Origin: Mansonella perstans | Lineage: Eukaryota > Nematoda > Chromadorea > Rhabditida > Onchocercidae | Reading direction: 5' to 3' | DNA: 64,000 bases | Assembly: GCA_037074765.1 (NCBI GenBank) | Contig: JBAMDO010000040.1 | Span: 186,001 to 250,000 of the forward strand | Shown here: piece by piece, positions 12,901 through 25,537 of the stretch | How positions within the stretch are numbered: position 1 is the stretch's first letter | How the letters are laid out: each line of letters opens with the position of its first letter | Notes under the pieces: generated by a model | Database searches by the model: none | Told to the model about the DNA's origin: nothing | What the model saw: the letters and a program-made list of their open reading frames with translations, nothing else | Position numbers and translations under genes: made by a program

Positions 12901-15666
12901 TTGGTTATTTAAAATATATAAGTTATGGAAATGTATGTTACATCAAATTTTCTGGCTTATCCGAATATTATTTTGAACTGGGGAAAAAAATTCCATCAAC
13001 AAACATATCGAAGCAATAACAAATCATTTAATTTAAAACTTTTTATTTTGATAGCAAGCAATTTTTGCATTGAAATTTTTAGATATTTATCATTTCACTT
13101 CACTGATTTGTAATATTTGAATAGCATTATTGGCCAAGATATGGAGATGCTTCACTATTCCTATACTATTAACACAAGCCTGCATCACTATTGATTCTCT
13201 TTAACCAAGTGACCTAGCTTATATTCCTTGTCCGAGGTCTGCTCCACATAAAATGCCATTCATGCTTTTCAGTCATTCTGCTAAACGTCGATTCGATTTT
13301 TTTTTTTTTTGCACTCTTCACTTTTACTTTATCCAGAAATGTTTCGTTCCCTCTTGGCAAAATATTCCGGCAAATTCATTGTCAGCTCTTTGTTTAGATT
13401 GCAAAGATTTATTTTTAGGAACATATGGTACCATAATTGAAAAGTTTTAAATTATCAAATTTGCAGATTTGTTGAAATATATTTAAATATTTTTTTGCAA
13501 AGATATTTAAAAAAAAACGGTATGATTAATAAGCTCAAATAATAAGCGTTTAATTTATCATACATTGTTAAGTTTAAATAAGGATGAAGTATTTTTTCGA
13601 TTATAAAAATGATGTATGATCATAAATCAATAATTAAAAAATTGAGAAAATTATTGCATGAAATAATGATCCTATGTATTTTTTTTTAGATTAATGTCTA
13701 AATTTTGTAATCCTAGATAAAAGATGTAACCTAAATTGAAGGAATTCTTTAGATGACTCTTTCATGAAATCAAACAAAAATTGAGACTATATATAATAGT
13801 GTAAACTGATGCCTAATTTCATTTTACAATATCCCTAAGTGGCATCAGTTACAATTTAGTGAAGAACAATTTAGTTTAAAGGTTATAAGAGTCGTTTCAT
13901 ATTTCATTACACTGCTGTATCCATTCCAGGATGACAGCAGTTTTGTTTTGCATTCGTACAGAAGACCAGTGGTGTTCTCCTAACTGGCAGGTTTGCGAGG
14001 GCAGCGCCGTGAGTATAAAACAGCGGAGCTGTTATACTAAAAGTTTTTTGATTAAAGTTTAATTTTAAATTAACAGAATTTATTATTTTTGAACTTTGTA
14101 TCTGCTACAAATTTGATACAAATAAGGAATTAGCAGAGGATTCATTACAACGATTGAAATGCCGTGAGTCTTGCAAATAATTTCACAAAGGAAAGCCTAT
14201 GCAAAAAAACAGTATTGCTTGTGTATATTTGAAATGTTCCATGGCAATGTTTAGAATGTGTTCATGTGGAACCGGCTTTTATGAAAATCTGTTTCATATT
14301 TGCATCAGAAGTTCACAAATGAAAATATTTCTGAGTAGTTGATAGCATTTCATTTTTGCATTATTAAAAGAATACGTTTCACAAAGGATCAATTTCTCAA
14401 ACAAATCTTTTTACAGTTTTGTTAATTTATTTTATTCAATTGAAATTGCATGAGCATAAAAGCAAGCTATTTACTTTTACCAATTTTTTCTTTTATGTTT
14501 GGCTTTTAAGCATTATTCTATTGACTGCTGCCTCATTCACTTTTGTTATGCGAAGATGAGAAGAATTCTTTATATATAAGTAAGCTAATTAATTTCGTAT
14601 ATACTAACTTTATGTATTATTTCATACGATTGTAGTAGGATTCCGTCCTAAATTTTTATATTTAAATTTTTTGATATACAAATTTACATATATATATGCT
14701 ATTGTAATCTTGTCACGTCATTCTTCTATAACTTATTGCTACGGAGTTCGTTGTTCTATAAGTTTTGTGCTTTCAGTTGTTTACTATGTCTAATTTATAG
14801 TTACAGTTGTTTTATTTTGGTTTAATAAGAGCCTATCCATAATTTTATTTATTTTCATATCATGAATGAGAAGTAAGAGAAGGAAAACAACTATAGTGAT
14901 ATTTTTCCATCATTTTCTTATATTTGCGCTGCTGTTTCTGTGTAATTTTTGACCGGTATCATTTTTTTCCAAACTATAAATTACTGCAGATTCCTTATTT
15001 CTGCTTTTTTTGAACATAAATGTACTAACTTTTTGGTTATACTTCAATTTTTATGGAAAAAATTTTTAAACATTCAAAATTATTAACAATTTTTAGACTG
15101 TTCATTTTTCGTATTTGTGATAATAATACACTCAATTTATTAATAGTTATGTATGCTCTTTAATACTAATCATTTTTCATACCGATGAATAGTAACGCTC
15201 CATATTTGCTCCTCATGCATTTATGTCGTTTTTATTGATTTAGTTGTAGTTGGGAAAAGCTAACTCCTGTGTTTGTATGACAATTTCGTTATTGATTATT
15301 CGGCATATAATAACATGTATTGGGTATTGGAAGGGAAGATGACATTTATGTTCCGTAATTTAATGATTATCAAGAGTATAAGTTTAAGTTTTAAACCATA
15401 CTAAAATAATTACATGTATGTTTATTTGTTATTAACTGTTAATTCATATTTTATCGAAGGATTTATTTTTTTTTTCTATTTACCTGTATCACTGATAATT
15501 GTTACTGTGCGTCATTGTTATGATAATGGTTGGTTTTGTCATTGCAGTACATAAATCCTAATTAAATTGGATATTTAACATCTGCATTGTTTTTTTAAAT
15601 CGTATACAATTTGAGAGGGAAAGTGCACTGCAATGATAAGCAACACTTTTTTTTTTTTTTTTTCAG
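6964..15666. other. Long gene-poor interval
   Basis: About 8.7 kb between the divergent SDR and daf-18 genes. It holds many homopolymer runs (for example T-rich 11566-11610), a short TA repeat near 12007-12025 and several purine/pyrimidine stretches. Apart from the ambiguous frame at 9324-9662, and a weak possible 5' untranslated exon near 13930-14010 followed by GTGAGT, I could not chain exons on either strand. Promoter and upstream regulatory DNA of both genes probably lies here. Confidence 0.5.
9324..9662 (-). pseudogene. Open frame broken by one stop, unknown protein; possible degenerate exon
   Basis: A minus-strand frame stays open from 9662 to 9324 (113 codons) apart from a TAA at 9476-9474. 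The translation is protein-like and rich in D, E and K rather than in the F/L/I typical of AT-rich noise. It contains two similar segments, GKIIEVDENDGKIIVDFYG and PAIIELFNKDGRIALEVYF, about 45 residues apart, so it may be part of a repeat protein. No start codon or clean splice pair was found. A further fragment, GVDDEFPTDYISPVE between AG and GT near 9883-9839 on the same strand, could be another exon. I do not recognise the family. It may be a decayed gene, a real exon with an intron hiding the stop, or chance. Confidence 0.25.
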
Positions 15667-15800
15667 TGTAAGCAAATCCAAAAACAGCAGTTATATCACG
15701 CGACGCCACTTGGCGCGGTGAATTCTTGAGGATGTCATGCGTTGAACATAAAGTCCCTCCAGGTGGATCTTCTGATATTCTGTCGGATGGTTCCTCCAGT
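15667..15800 (+). other. daf-18: Candidate 5' exon of daf-18, with a 23-codon N-terminal extension from ATG 15732
   Basis: Begins after a long T-tract and CAG (acceptor or spliced-leader site at 15664-15666) and ends at AGT followed by GTAAGT (donor 15801). An ATG at 15732 opens 23 whole codons (MSCVEHKVPPGGSSDILSD and four more). Splicing to the AG at 18681-18682 would continue in frame through AAA into the ATG at 18686, adding 24 residues to DAF-18. Upstream of ATG 15732 this frame meets a stop at once, so the first part is 5' UTR. Alternatively the exon is wholly untranslated. Confidence 0.45.
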
Positions 15801-16750
15801 GTAAGTAGTGTCATTTTTTTATCTCGCTCATAGCAATACCTTTTTTTTATAGTCTTTTAAGATAACGTGTTTTAAATAGAATAAATTAGTGGAGCAGCTA
15901 GGCGAATATCGATAAATTTGAAGGAATCAAAATCGTTTACATTTTGTACGGTTCAATAAGATAACAAATGCAATGTTTTATGAACATAACTCAAGATATA
16001 AATAGATTAAGGACTGGATAGCCATAACATCATTTGGTTTATTTATTTATACCTCCATGTCGTGAAATTCATGAAACTTTTTCGTGAGAATATCTGTACG
16101 ATATTCCTGGGAAACCGCTGTGGCTTTGGACTTTTCATGTAAATATCATGTTTGGATTTTGGGAGTGAAAACTTCACCTTCAAATATTGTAACTACTGAA
16201 TTATAATGACATTTTCTGCTATGAAAAAAAGTGCTAGGCTACGCCTCTCCATGGCTATCTCATAAGAGATTTTCAGTTATAGACTTAGTGCCATTTACAA
16301 AGAGTATCATTTCTCTGCTTTATTAGTCTTCTAGATTCCTTTTAAATATTCTTATTCTTAAGTTTAACTTAATTCATCGTTTGGAAATAAGGGAAGATAG
16401 AATTTAAAATGTTTTGTGTACAAGCTTTCGTCATATCTGTTCATGAAGTGAAGCTCATTCATAGATTTCGCAGTTCATTTTTATTCAGTAAAGATAATAG
16501 CTTAGGCCGGTAGCGTACTAATTATTAGTCTTATTCAATTATTCAGTGCAACATATTTTCTAATTTCATATGACAATGTGGTATTATAATTGAGTGCTAC
16601 AATTAGATTTTTTTTGCAATCAGTTTTCAGACGTTTCAAGCTACTGTTTGGTTTTTAGTAAAATTTTGTGTTACATTTCCAGGCTGCGATATTTGGCCAT
16701 GGTTTTTATCTATTGTCAGATGTTATCCTTTTTTATAATTATAATAAACG

Positions 16751-16768
16751 ATGCCTTCTGAAGTTTGC
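16751..16768 (+). other. Possible alternative micro first exon of daf-18
   Basis: ATG followed by five codons (MPSEVC) and a consensus donor GTAAGT. The phase is zero, matching the acceptor at 18681-18682 of the main daf-18 exon. It is very short, so chance is a real possibility. Confidence 0.2.
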
Positions 16769-18676
16769 GTAAGTATATCAAAAAAAAAAAAAAAAAAAAA
16801 AGTTGCTTGGTAAGAGAGGTTGTCAAACTCCTTGGTAAAAATGTAGTGTTATGTAAAGTGTTGAATTGTTGGTTTATTAATCGGAAGCATTATATGTGAA
16901 TAGCATGGGAACTGGAAGTACGATTGAGGAAAATTTGCATGGTTTGATAATTGTAAACTTAGATCATCAATCACTTTCATATTGCTGTTTTTCTTGACTC
17001 ATTTTACCGTCCATCGTTAAGTAAAAAAGAAAATTGATAAGCTATGTGATAAATCACTGATTAAAATACAATTCCAGTTGCACAAAATTCTTGATAAGCT
17101 ATGTGATAAATCAAGAAATTTAACAGAATTTAGAAGGAGGGAAATTGCCGGATAATCATTATCTCTAGCCTAGGTTGCAGTGTAGTATTAAGCGCATGTA
17201 CGACGAGAATTATCTTCGATTTTCCCACTCTGTCTGCGTACACAATATTCATTCACTTTTTCTTTTTTTAGAATGATGCGCATCGGTTAAATTCCATTTG
17301 GACTCTTATTTTTTGTTTTGGAAATCGTTTATTCGTACTTATTGGTTCTTCATATATTACGAAAAAGGTTTTAGTGAATTGAGTGAAAATAGATAAAGAG
17401 GGGAAAGTGAAAGAGAAGGAGTAAATTATGGACGAACACATTAAGCAACAAAGAAGTGATAGCAATTAAATGTGCTGAAAAGCTAAGCAAAGTGGAAAAG
17501 ATAGTTGAGAAATTCATTTTTTTTTTTTTCTCTTTCTGCAAAACTTAGTCATGGCTCATATTTCTCCTTTACTTTTTCTATTTGTGCTTCTGCTGTTTCC
17601 TTCCTTGTTTCACGGATTAAAGCAATCTGGAAATTCCTTTTTTTTTTCTACCAGTGCCATGCAACTTGATATCAGTTTGTTGCTGATTTAAAAAGTGTAC
17701 AAAATATCACTTTATATTTGACATACTCTTAGAAATAGGTCAGGAACTAAAGAGAAATATTTGCTGCTAAAAAATGTGGGAATTCTAGGGTCGAAAGGGT
17801 GCAACTGAATATTCCTGTCATTCATCATGGAAAATTACAGAAAATAGAACTTGTAGTAAACAGGTGAAGTTCTTATTGGAGATGATTTCGTCTCTTTATG
17901 CATTTCGTAGTCATCGTTTCAAATTTTATAAAAATTATTGGTTTGTGAGCGCTTCCTTCCCACTTCTTTTTATATTATCTTATACTTCTATATCATCAAG
18001 TGTGATCATAGGGTACAGGTTGGAAAGGACAATATGGCAACAAACGGTTGAACTTGTACAAAGAGGCAAAAAGGTTGATGGGCGTACTTTATGTTCCTCC
18101 ATATCAGCTGGTTATTTTTGCAAAGGATCGTCAAAAAAAAGCTTCATGGGCATTGATTGAGGACTCTTCATATCTGTCATTTGTATCACCGTATGCTTCT
18201 GATTTGGGCCGCAGCTCTATTATTAATGTATAATCTCATGAATGTGAGCAAGGAGTGCTAAGGTCATCGGTACATACTAATGTCGTTCCATTTGCTGCCT
18301 TTTCTTCATCACTTTTTCATCTATTACCCTCATGGTTCGGTTTTTCTGAGGTGATAATTAGAGGGTTTTTTTATGCAGTAATGGATGTATTGAAGTAATA
18401 TTTTAATTTAAATAATTATTGAAATTGTTCCATTCAGTGGAGTGAATATCAAGATTATTTCTAAGTGACTAGAATTTAATCCAGCTCTTGTCGTAAGTCT
18501 TAATTATTAGCAACTGCATTGTGTTTTTGCGGAGATCTCCGTAATCTGTAATGATTAAGAGTTAGCTTGCCATATACTGTAACGGTTGATGAAATTTTGT
18601 CGTTTTTTCTCGGCATTCCAAATGCCTCATTTGTTTCAAAGTTATCCCGATAGTTTAGGGCGGATCAAATCATTCT

Positions 18677-18688
18677 TCGCAGAAAATG
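18677..18688 (+). promoter_or_regulatory. Splice or spliced-leader acceptor before the daf-18 ATG
   Basis: TTCGCAG then AAA then ATG. An in-frame TAG lies about 30 bases upstream of the ATG, so unless a cis intron joins an earlier exon this ATG is the start. The spacing is typical of nematode trans-splice sites. Confidence 0.4.
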
Positions 18689-21600
18689 GGAGCGGCGATA
18701 ACGGAACCCATGGCTATTGCATCGACCTCTGCAGGTCCTGCTGCTTTTTTAACGATGCCGGAAACGGGAACGCTGCCACTAGCATCTTCTCTTCCTAGTG
18801 TTGTTTGTGTAACATCTAAAACATCCGATGTGATTTGCAATCCATGGAGGAATTTGGTCAGTCAGAACAGGAGGCGTTACAAAAAAGACAACTTTGATCT
18901 CGATCTTACATGTAGGTTCTTTATTTTCAAGTATCTTTAAAGCAAACTGTATATTTTACTAGCAGTTCTGTCATCATGGAACTAATTAGTTTTGTTCTCC
19001 TTTCCTAGTATTATTTAAATTTAAGTGCTTGCTATCTGTGGCTTGAACAGAAGGTGTGCCATGTAAATGTGTTGGATTTAGAAAATTTTTGCCAAGTTTG
19101 AAATTATTCTGCTCAGTGAAATCTAATGCATCGTTCATCTCCTATGTTCTGTTTGCTTTTTTAAATTTTACTGATATGAAAGAATTTAAAAAAGCATGAT
19201 AGTTTTTATTTCTATGCCAGAAAAGCATTCAGCCAATCAGGACGATAGAACAGTATTTTTAACTTGAATGTCATGATGAATTATATTTTTGTACGAAATG
19301 ACATCATGAGTGTTTGTAGACATCACAGACCGGATCATTGCAATGGGATTTCCAGCTACAGATCAAGAGAAAATTTACCGGAATAGTATGGAAGCAACAG
19401 TTGCGTTTTTAGAACGCTATCACGCTGATCACTACATGGTTTTCAACCTGTGAGTAATATCATTTTCTTGCTTTTTATTAAACTGGTAACAGAGTTGTTC
19501 TCATTTCTGCAATTATAACAATAGAGTATATCTACTATTTTGCAAAATAGTTTGCAATAAAATACTCTTTGTAAGAAAGACCCATAATGTTTTAGGCGTG
19601 GACGGCATGCATACGATCCGAGTTATTTTCACAATCGCGTGATGACCTTTGAGATGGATGATCACCATCCACCAAGGTTGGAATTGATGGCACCTTTTTG
19701 TCGTGCTGTAAGTTTTTATGATAATTATAAAGGTTGTTTATTCCTCTTTGCATTAATGAAACTAACTTTGTGAATTTCATTTAATTTTGCACTGCTGCTT
19801 CATTATGACCTTTCCAAAAACTTTGTAATATTGAGGGCATTTGTAGTAAATATGAAGCAAAATCAATAGATTAAGCAGATTTGCATTCTAGATGACTAAT
19901 TATCTCCTTTTCTCCTTTTCTATTGAGGTACCAGATAAAACTTCTTATGTATCACGGACGCTGGCTGTGTGATGCGATTCTTCCCTTGATTTTATCTTCG
20001 AAAATATTACTTAGTGAAAAAGACTTTTTTTTTAAACTTTTTTGTCTCAGGTTACATATCTTTTTATTATAGGTGCATGATTACTTGGCTGCTAATGAGC
20101 AGAATGTTGTTGTTGTACACTGCAAAGCGGGTAAAGGACGTACGGGTGTAATGATTTGTGCTTATCTCGTGTATATAAATTTTTATTCTTCACCAAGACA
20201 AAATATGGATTACTATAGTATTGTGAGGACTGTTAATAATAAAGTAAGTTCGTTGCTTGCTGTAGAAGTTCATATGAATGTGACTTTGTGCTGAAATTAC
20301 TCTCTTTATTTATTTATGTTTCCATAAGTAACTTTATTTCAGGGTGTAACCATACCATCTCAGCGACGTTACGTTTATTATTTTTCGCATTTAAGGAAAC
20401 GGAACCTCAATTATATGCCGCTTTGTTGTGAACTTATTGGTGTATATTTTGAGCGACCTCCTAGGCTGAACGGTTAACATTTTAATGTTTACTTTTGCGT
20501 CGTTTATAATTTTGTCTGGTCTTTTGGAACTGTTTCATAAATTTCGAACAAGCGTTTCTACAGAGAAAGAAAATTGAGATTATCACAACAATCAGCATGA
20601 ATGCCGCATGGATTTTTTTTTCTTTTAGACTTTTTCATCATCAGTAGTGAAAGACAATCAGATACGGTTGGTGGAGGTAGTAGGATCTGGGGCATTCCAA
20701 GAAGTTAAAGACTTCAAGTGTCACCTTTGAAATTTTTGTAGAAACGTGTTTTTTTCTAAGCCGGTCATTTTTCAATCTGTAGGATCTTTCTTTTTCTTTC
20801 AGGTATCTTACTTGATGGAGCATATCGATTGCGAGTTGCTAATGGTGATGTAGATGTGTTTATACCGGGACCTCTTCGATTAAGTGGTCGAGATTTTGAT
20901 GAAGAGGAAGCACTATGGGGCCAATATCCCTGTTCTGCAGGGGAGGACCAGTTCAATCCTTATGATCCACAACCTGGGAAAGATTGTATTTCAAGGTACA
21001 TTAATTTTGAACTTTTCCAGTTAATTTAGTTTCTTTTCAAGTGAAAGGTTTTTTTTATAAATATATTGGTTGCTAGGCGATGTTACGGATGGAGTGTACC
21101 AGCGAAGAAAAGAGTATTTATCGAAGGCGACGTTCGGATTGATTTTTATGCAAAGAAGTGGTTTAAAGGTCTAGGATGGACTTTGGTAAGACAGTTCTTA
21201 TATCAATAATGTGTTGTTTTTTTTTCTGGCAATGTTTCAAATTTACAGAAGGATCGAGAGAAGCTGGGGCATGTTTGGTTCAATACAATGTTTACTTGCC
21301 CTGGCTATTGTGGTGGGGTATATGTACATGGTGACGAGGCGTATCCTTATCCGAAGGGTGGAAGTAAGCAGCTTCAAATTTCATCTCTAGTATTTTTTCG
21401 TGGTTTCATACTTGAAAAAATTGTTTCCAGGCCTGAATGTATTTGAGTTCTAATATCTTTTTATTTTAATTAAATGAACATGAAATTCGATCTGTTTTTC
21501 AAAACATCATTATACAATATGGAGAGTGCGCAGTGTTTACTGTGTTCACTCTTTGATAAAATTTGCATTTAAGCAACGATATTCAATCCGCGGTCACCTG

Positions 21601-23655
21601 CCGATTCTCTTTCTTGCCAAACAACAAATGATAATCTTAAAAATATTTTCCACTGTTCTGATGGCAGTCGTAATAATGGAAGAAAACGATATGAAAAGAA
21701 ATCTCACGTGAAGAACAAAGAGCTAGGTAATTATCAATTTTTTTGAGCATTCGGCATTTTCAGGATTTCATCTTATGCAGTGATTCTTCTTCCATGCTAA
21801 TTTATGTTGAACAAGAAATGAATTAACGATTAAAAGATTTGTAGTGTCAGAACAGTGGAGTATTGATTCTCCTCCAGGACTTGAAAAACATTGCCCTCTT
21901 CGATGTTTGCCTCTAATATATCCTGAACAACTTGGACGACAGCCGTTCGTTTTATACTTTTCGAATTGTAAATCAGATAAGTGATGGTAGTCTGTGATAT
22001 GTAGGAGTCATCATTGATACTTCGAGTAACGTAGTGATAAGGAAAGTATGAAGGAATTCGTAAGCGAGATGTTCTAATACTTGAGTACAGAATATTTGTC
22101 ATTTTAGTCCACGAAAAGAAATCATGGCGATGTTGCGTGATGCACACACAAAGCATTGGGTCCGCGAAAAAAAGCAGCTTCAGCCAATTCCATCTGGTGA
22201 TACTATTCCCAGAAGTCCTGAAGGTTATTTTACTTACCCAACCTTTAAAATGAAAAAAAAAAATGGTTTTAAAGATTCATTTTTCAAACGCATTTTGAAA
22301 ATAGTCCACTTTCAGTCAGACTAGACTGTGGAGGTCCCATGTGTCTGATGCGTCGACCCTACGAACATGTCCTAACATTCAGCGTCCTGGAAGTAGACCG
22401 GGCTTTCAAGCATGATAAAATTAACAAAGGTTTAAAGGTAAAATCTCCAATCATTTTTGTAATTTCTGTATAACCTTCAGGAAATCTGCGTAAACTGTTA
22501 ATCATTGTTAGTTCCAGTGCTTCAAAAACTTTGTTTAGATATATGTGGTGGTGAAATGCATTGATGTTGATAACAAGGACGATGTCGAACTGGCAAAGAA
22601 ATGTATTGAAAGTATGTATGCAGCACAAGCTAAAATTGACGCAGCTAGAATAGAGGAGGTAAATTTCTTGAATGCTTCCAGTGAAGTGTATTTACAATAT
22701 TTTAAAGTGTATTTACAATATTTTAACTTCTCTTGAAAAAGTACTAACAATGCAGATGCGAAAAAAAAGTGGACAATCCAGATTTGAAAGCTTCTCTGAC
22801 AGCACATCATCACATTCATCGAATTCTTACTCAGCTGATGCTATATCTGACCAACCTTGGCGATGTGACCCTCGCTTGCAGAATGCTAATTTACGTAAAT
22901 ATTTCTTCAGACAACGAGCAGATTCGAAATCGGTTCATCCTCCGGCGAATTATCGGTATATTTGATATTAATTTGTTTTCTTTTTGGCTAATTATCATTT
23001 TATAAGTTATTTTGTCCAACTATCTTTTTCATTTTTTGTTCACCGCGGCAACTTATTAATGAAGCCTCTTTAATCAGTCGTGGTGTAATTTTTCCAATCG
23101 TTAACATTTTCTGTGTACATTATTTGCATGTACTTAAGATAGGAAGTACTTTTAAAATTAACATTCAGTCGATTGTGTTTTATAGTGTAGCTTAACTTGG
23201 ACAAGTGATAATATGCATTATTTATATCCTTTATAGGTGTATAACCAAAAAAGCTGATTCTCCATCTTTGAGTTTGTGGGAGACTAATCTAACAAAACAC
23301 ACTGATGATGATTCTCTGGACGAAAAAGAAGCTACGATGGTAAGCTTAAAAGAGTGATGGAAATGAAAGTATGAAATAGTGGATAACTGTTTTTGGACTT
23401 GTATTTCTTTGGTGTATATATCTGGCGATTTTTTTGGCTTGCAGAAAAAACAAATTCAAAATGCAGATACCGAATATGCAAAAGAAGATTTTATAGCAAC
23501 GCAAGATCGAGAGTGGTTGGAAGAATCATCAGAGGTCCGTTTCGATTGAGTAATTTGTAAACTGTCGCTTCTGGTTTCAATTCCCATTCTGAAATATTAC
23601 AACCGTTGTATTAGTATAGGTGTAAATGAGGCATCGTTTGTTTCATTTCCTCCTG

Positions 23656-23689
<34 letters not shown>

Positions 23690-23725
23690 TCAGTTAAAAT
23701 ATTTTGCTTGCAGAGTGAAGACTGA
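18686..23725 (+). CDS. daf-18: DAF-18/PTEN phosphatidylinositol-3,4,5-trisphosphate 3-phosphatase (745 aa)
   Basis: Seventeen exons, all in phase: 18686-18911, 19320-19449, 19596-19707, 20073-20243, 20343-20472, 20803-20995, 21077-21185, 21249-21363, 21574-21726, 21845-21980, 22108-22223, 22316-22437, 22539-22658, 22756-22955, 23237-23339, 23445-23534, 23714-23725 (2238 nt). The N-terminal domain has [13 protein letters not shown], the WPD-loop region DDHHPP and the complete P-loop [16 protein letters not shown], with catalytic Cys at residue 173. The C2 domain follows (GHVWFNTMF, then [14 protein letters not shown] and [11 protein letters not shown]), interrupted by a long insert as in C. 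elegans DAF-18, including SPPGLEKH. The tail is Ser/acidic rich. In nematodes DAF-18 removes the 3-phosphate made by the AGE-1 PI3-kinase and so opposes insulin signalling in dauer and ageing control; in a parasite that role is inferred. The tail is shorter than in C. elegans. The last exon is four codons; reading through the preceding donor would instead end at 23549. Confidence 0.95.
23658..23688 (+). repeat. Run of 31 T in the last daf-18 intron
   Basis: An uninterrupted T homopolymer lies between the penultimate daf-18 exon and the 12-nt final exon. It may act as an extreme polypyrimidine tract, or be a sequencing- or replication-prone site. Confidence 0.9.
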
Positions 23726-25377
23726 GAGCACTTTTATTTCATACATCGAATTTAACACTCTGAAAAATAATGGATTACATTTTTAATAAGGAGAGAACGA
23801 GGCGATGGTTCTCAAACAGAACATATATTTGTCGAGCTTAACATTGTGCGTTTTATTTATGCGCAACGCATCTCTGATGATGTTTGTTTGCTTGTTGCAT
23901 TTTAAGATTTGATTTAATAATTAGCAATAGTGATGTAACATTCACAACTTTAATTTTATAAGTTAGATATATAGATCTTCGAACAGTTTATTCAAACGCG
24001 GATGAAGTATTTTCCCGGCGTTTGATTTTACAAAGTTGTTTCGTTTCTTTTGTAATAGCTTTGGAGAAAAGCTTACTAGCCGAATTCAATTCTTCGTTGT
24101 AGTAGAATTTTCCATTTATGATTTTTTCAAAACAGTCTTTATCTTTGTTATACGTGTTCTAAATGCGCTAGTGTATCGACAGTTTAGATCTACTTTGCTT
24201 AGTTGTCCGTGTGAATTGCAATCAGCTTTTTTCAGGTGCATCCAAATCAATAGATCAATTATTTACCTTTGTTTTCTTCTTTGTATTAGTAAACCAGTAT
24301 TTCTTCTGCGTATTTTTGTTCAAGTTTTTCTTCCCTTTTTTTTCTGATATAAATCTTATTACAATTGTGATAACCCTTATTCTTAGTCATGCATTTCGAC
24401 GTAAGTCTTATTTTCCATGAATTTTAAGTTAAACTTAGTCCCTCATGTTATCAACATGGTTATTTTATTTTAATTTCAAACTGCTGTAATCAGATTTCAT
24501 CACAATTCTGCTAAGTCTTTGTCATTCTTTAGCACAAAATTTGAGAAAGAGATAGCATCACAAACTCCAGTTTGTTCCAAATGATCGCTTACTTCGGTTT
24601 ATTTATTAATTTACAGATGTTACATTTCTTCTGCAAACGACAGTTTATGAGAGAGGGCTAAGAATAATCAGGAAAGACATCCTTAGCGTTTTAAAAGCTT
24701 GATTTTTGGTTTAACTTTGTTTCGCATTCTGACGCCATAAATACTATAAGCATATCATTTAAAAATTATTGAACATGTGTTTTCTGGTATCATTAGCCAT
24801 CCATTAGCCATCAAATTAGATGCAGAACAGGAAACTTGTGGAAGAGATTCACTGTTATCATTTTTAAGGGTTTCCCTTTACCTTTAGAGGAAGTGGATGG
24901 CTCGATACCGATATCTGTGCGTGTTACTCACTGTACTGCCATATTATACAAACTATGTTGCAATAAATGAAAATAACATTTGGTTAGTACTTCATCCTCC
25001 TTTAAATAAAGATTATATTGATCGAGCACTTGCACGTTTTTTGTAGGTGCCATTCTGTTTCAAGAAATTTCGGAAAATTCTGTTTGTTTCAGAAATACCC
25101 TCAGGTTATTTTCACCCATATAAACTGAGGCAACAAAACCGACAGAAAACGGGAGAAAAAGGTGATGACGATTCTTGATATGATCTTCTTCGAAGAAATT
25201 CGAGAAAACTACGGGAAAACTTTAACTTGCAAAAAACACAATACTTCTATGTAATATCACTAGACGAATAAGAATAACGCCATCATGTATGCTTTTATTT
25301 CATCAATAATTTCTTCCTGTTGTTGATATATGTATAATATTTACAACCCGTATACATTTTGATTCTGTCGGAAATAT
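23726..25377. other. daf-18 3' region and convergent intergenic DNA
   Basis: Contains T-rich pieces and short open frames encoding F/L/I-rich peptides that look like AT-rich noise. Possible plus-strand polyadenylation signals AATAAA occur at 24962-24967 and 25396-25401. No coding exon was recognised. Confidence 0.5.
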
Positions 25378-25512
25378 GTACATTATATCACAGAAAATAA
25401 AAGTTCGTTATAAAAGAGAATTTAAAAAAAAAAAGCTAGACATGTAAACCGACATAATTATTCTGTGATATGATATACATACAACTCTTTTGTAACGAAC
25501 TTTTATTTTCGG
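25378..25512. repeat. Rearranged inverted repeat between convergent genes
   Basis: The left block 25378-25418 has two parts. 25391-25418 pairs with 25485-25512 (26 of 28 bases). 25378-25395 pairs with 25461-25478 (16 of 18 bases). The two right-hand arms appear in the same order as on the left instead of the mirrored order of a simple hairpin. Both long arms carry an AATAAA, one for each strand. Confidence 0.75.
25502..25507 (-). terminator. Probable polyadenylation signal of the LRAT-like gene
   Basis: AATAAA on the minus strand about 30 bases beyond the stop codon at 25538, inside the right arm of the inverted repeat. Confidence 0.5.
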
Positions 25513-25537
25513 AGCAGATTTGCAAGCGCATTCTTTA

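Noticed and set aside
18001..18233. Open frames just upstream of the daf-18 main exon
   Set aside because: They overlap one another in different frames, lack acceptors in phase with daf-18 and show no family resemblance.
24036..24347. 103-codon plus-strand frame, very hydrophobic
   Set aside because: Almost entirely F, L, I, V and C from T-rich DNA downstream of daf-18; no splice sites or family features.
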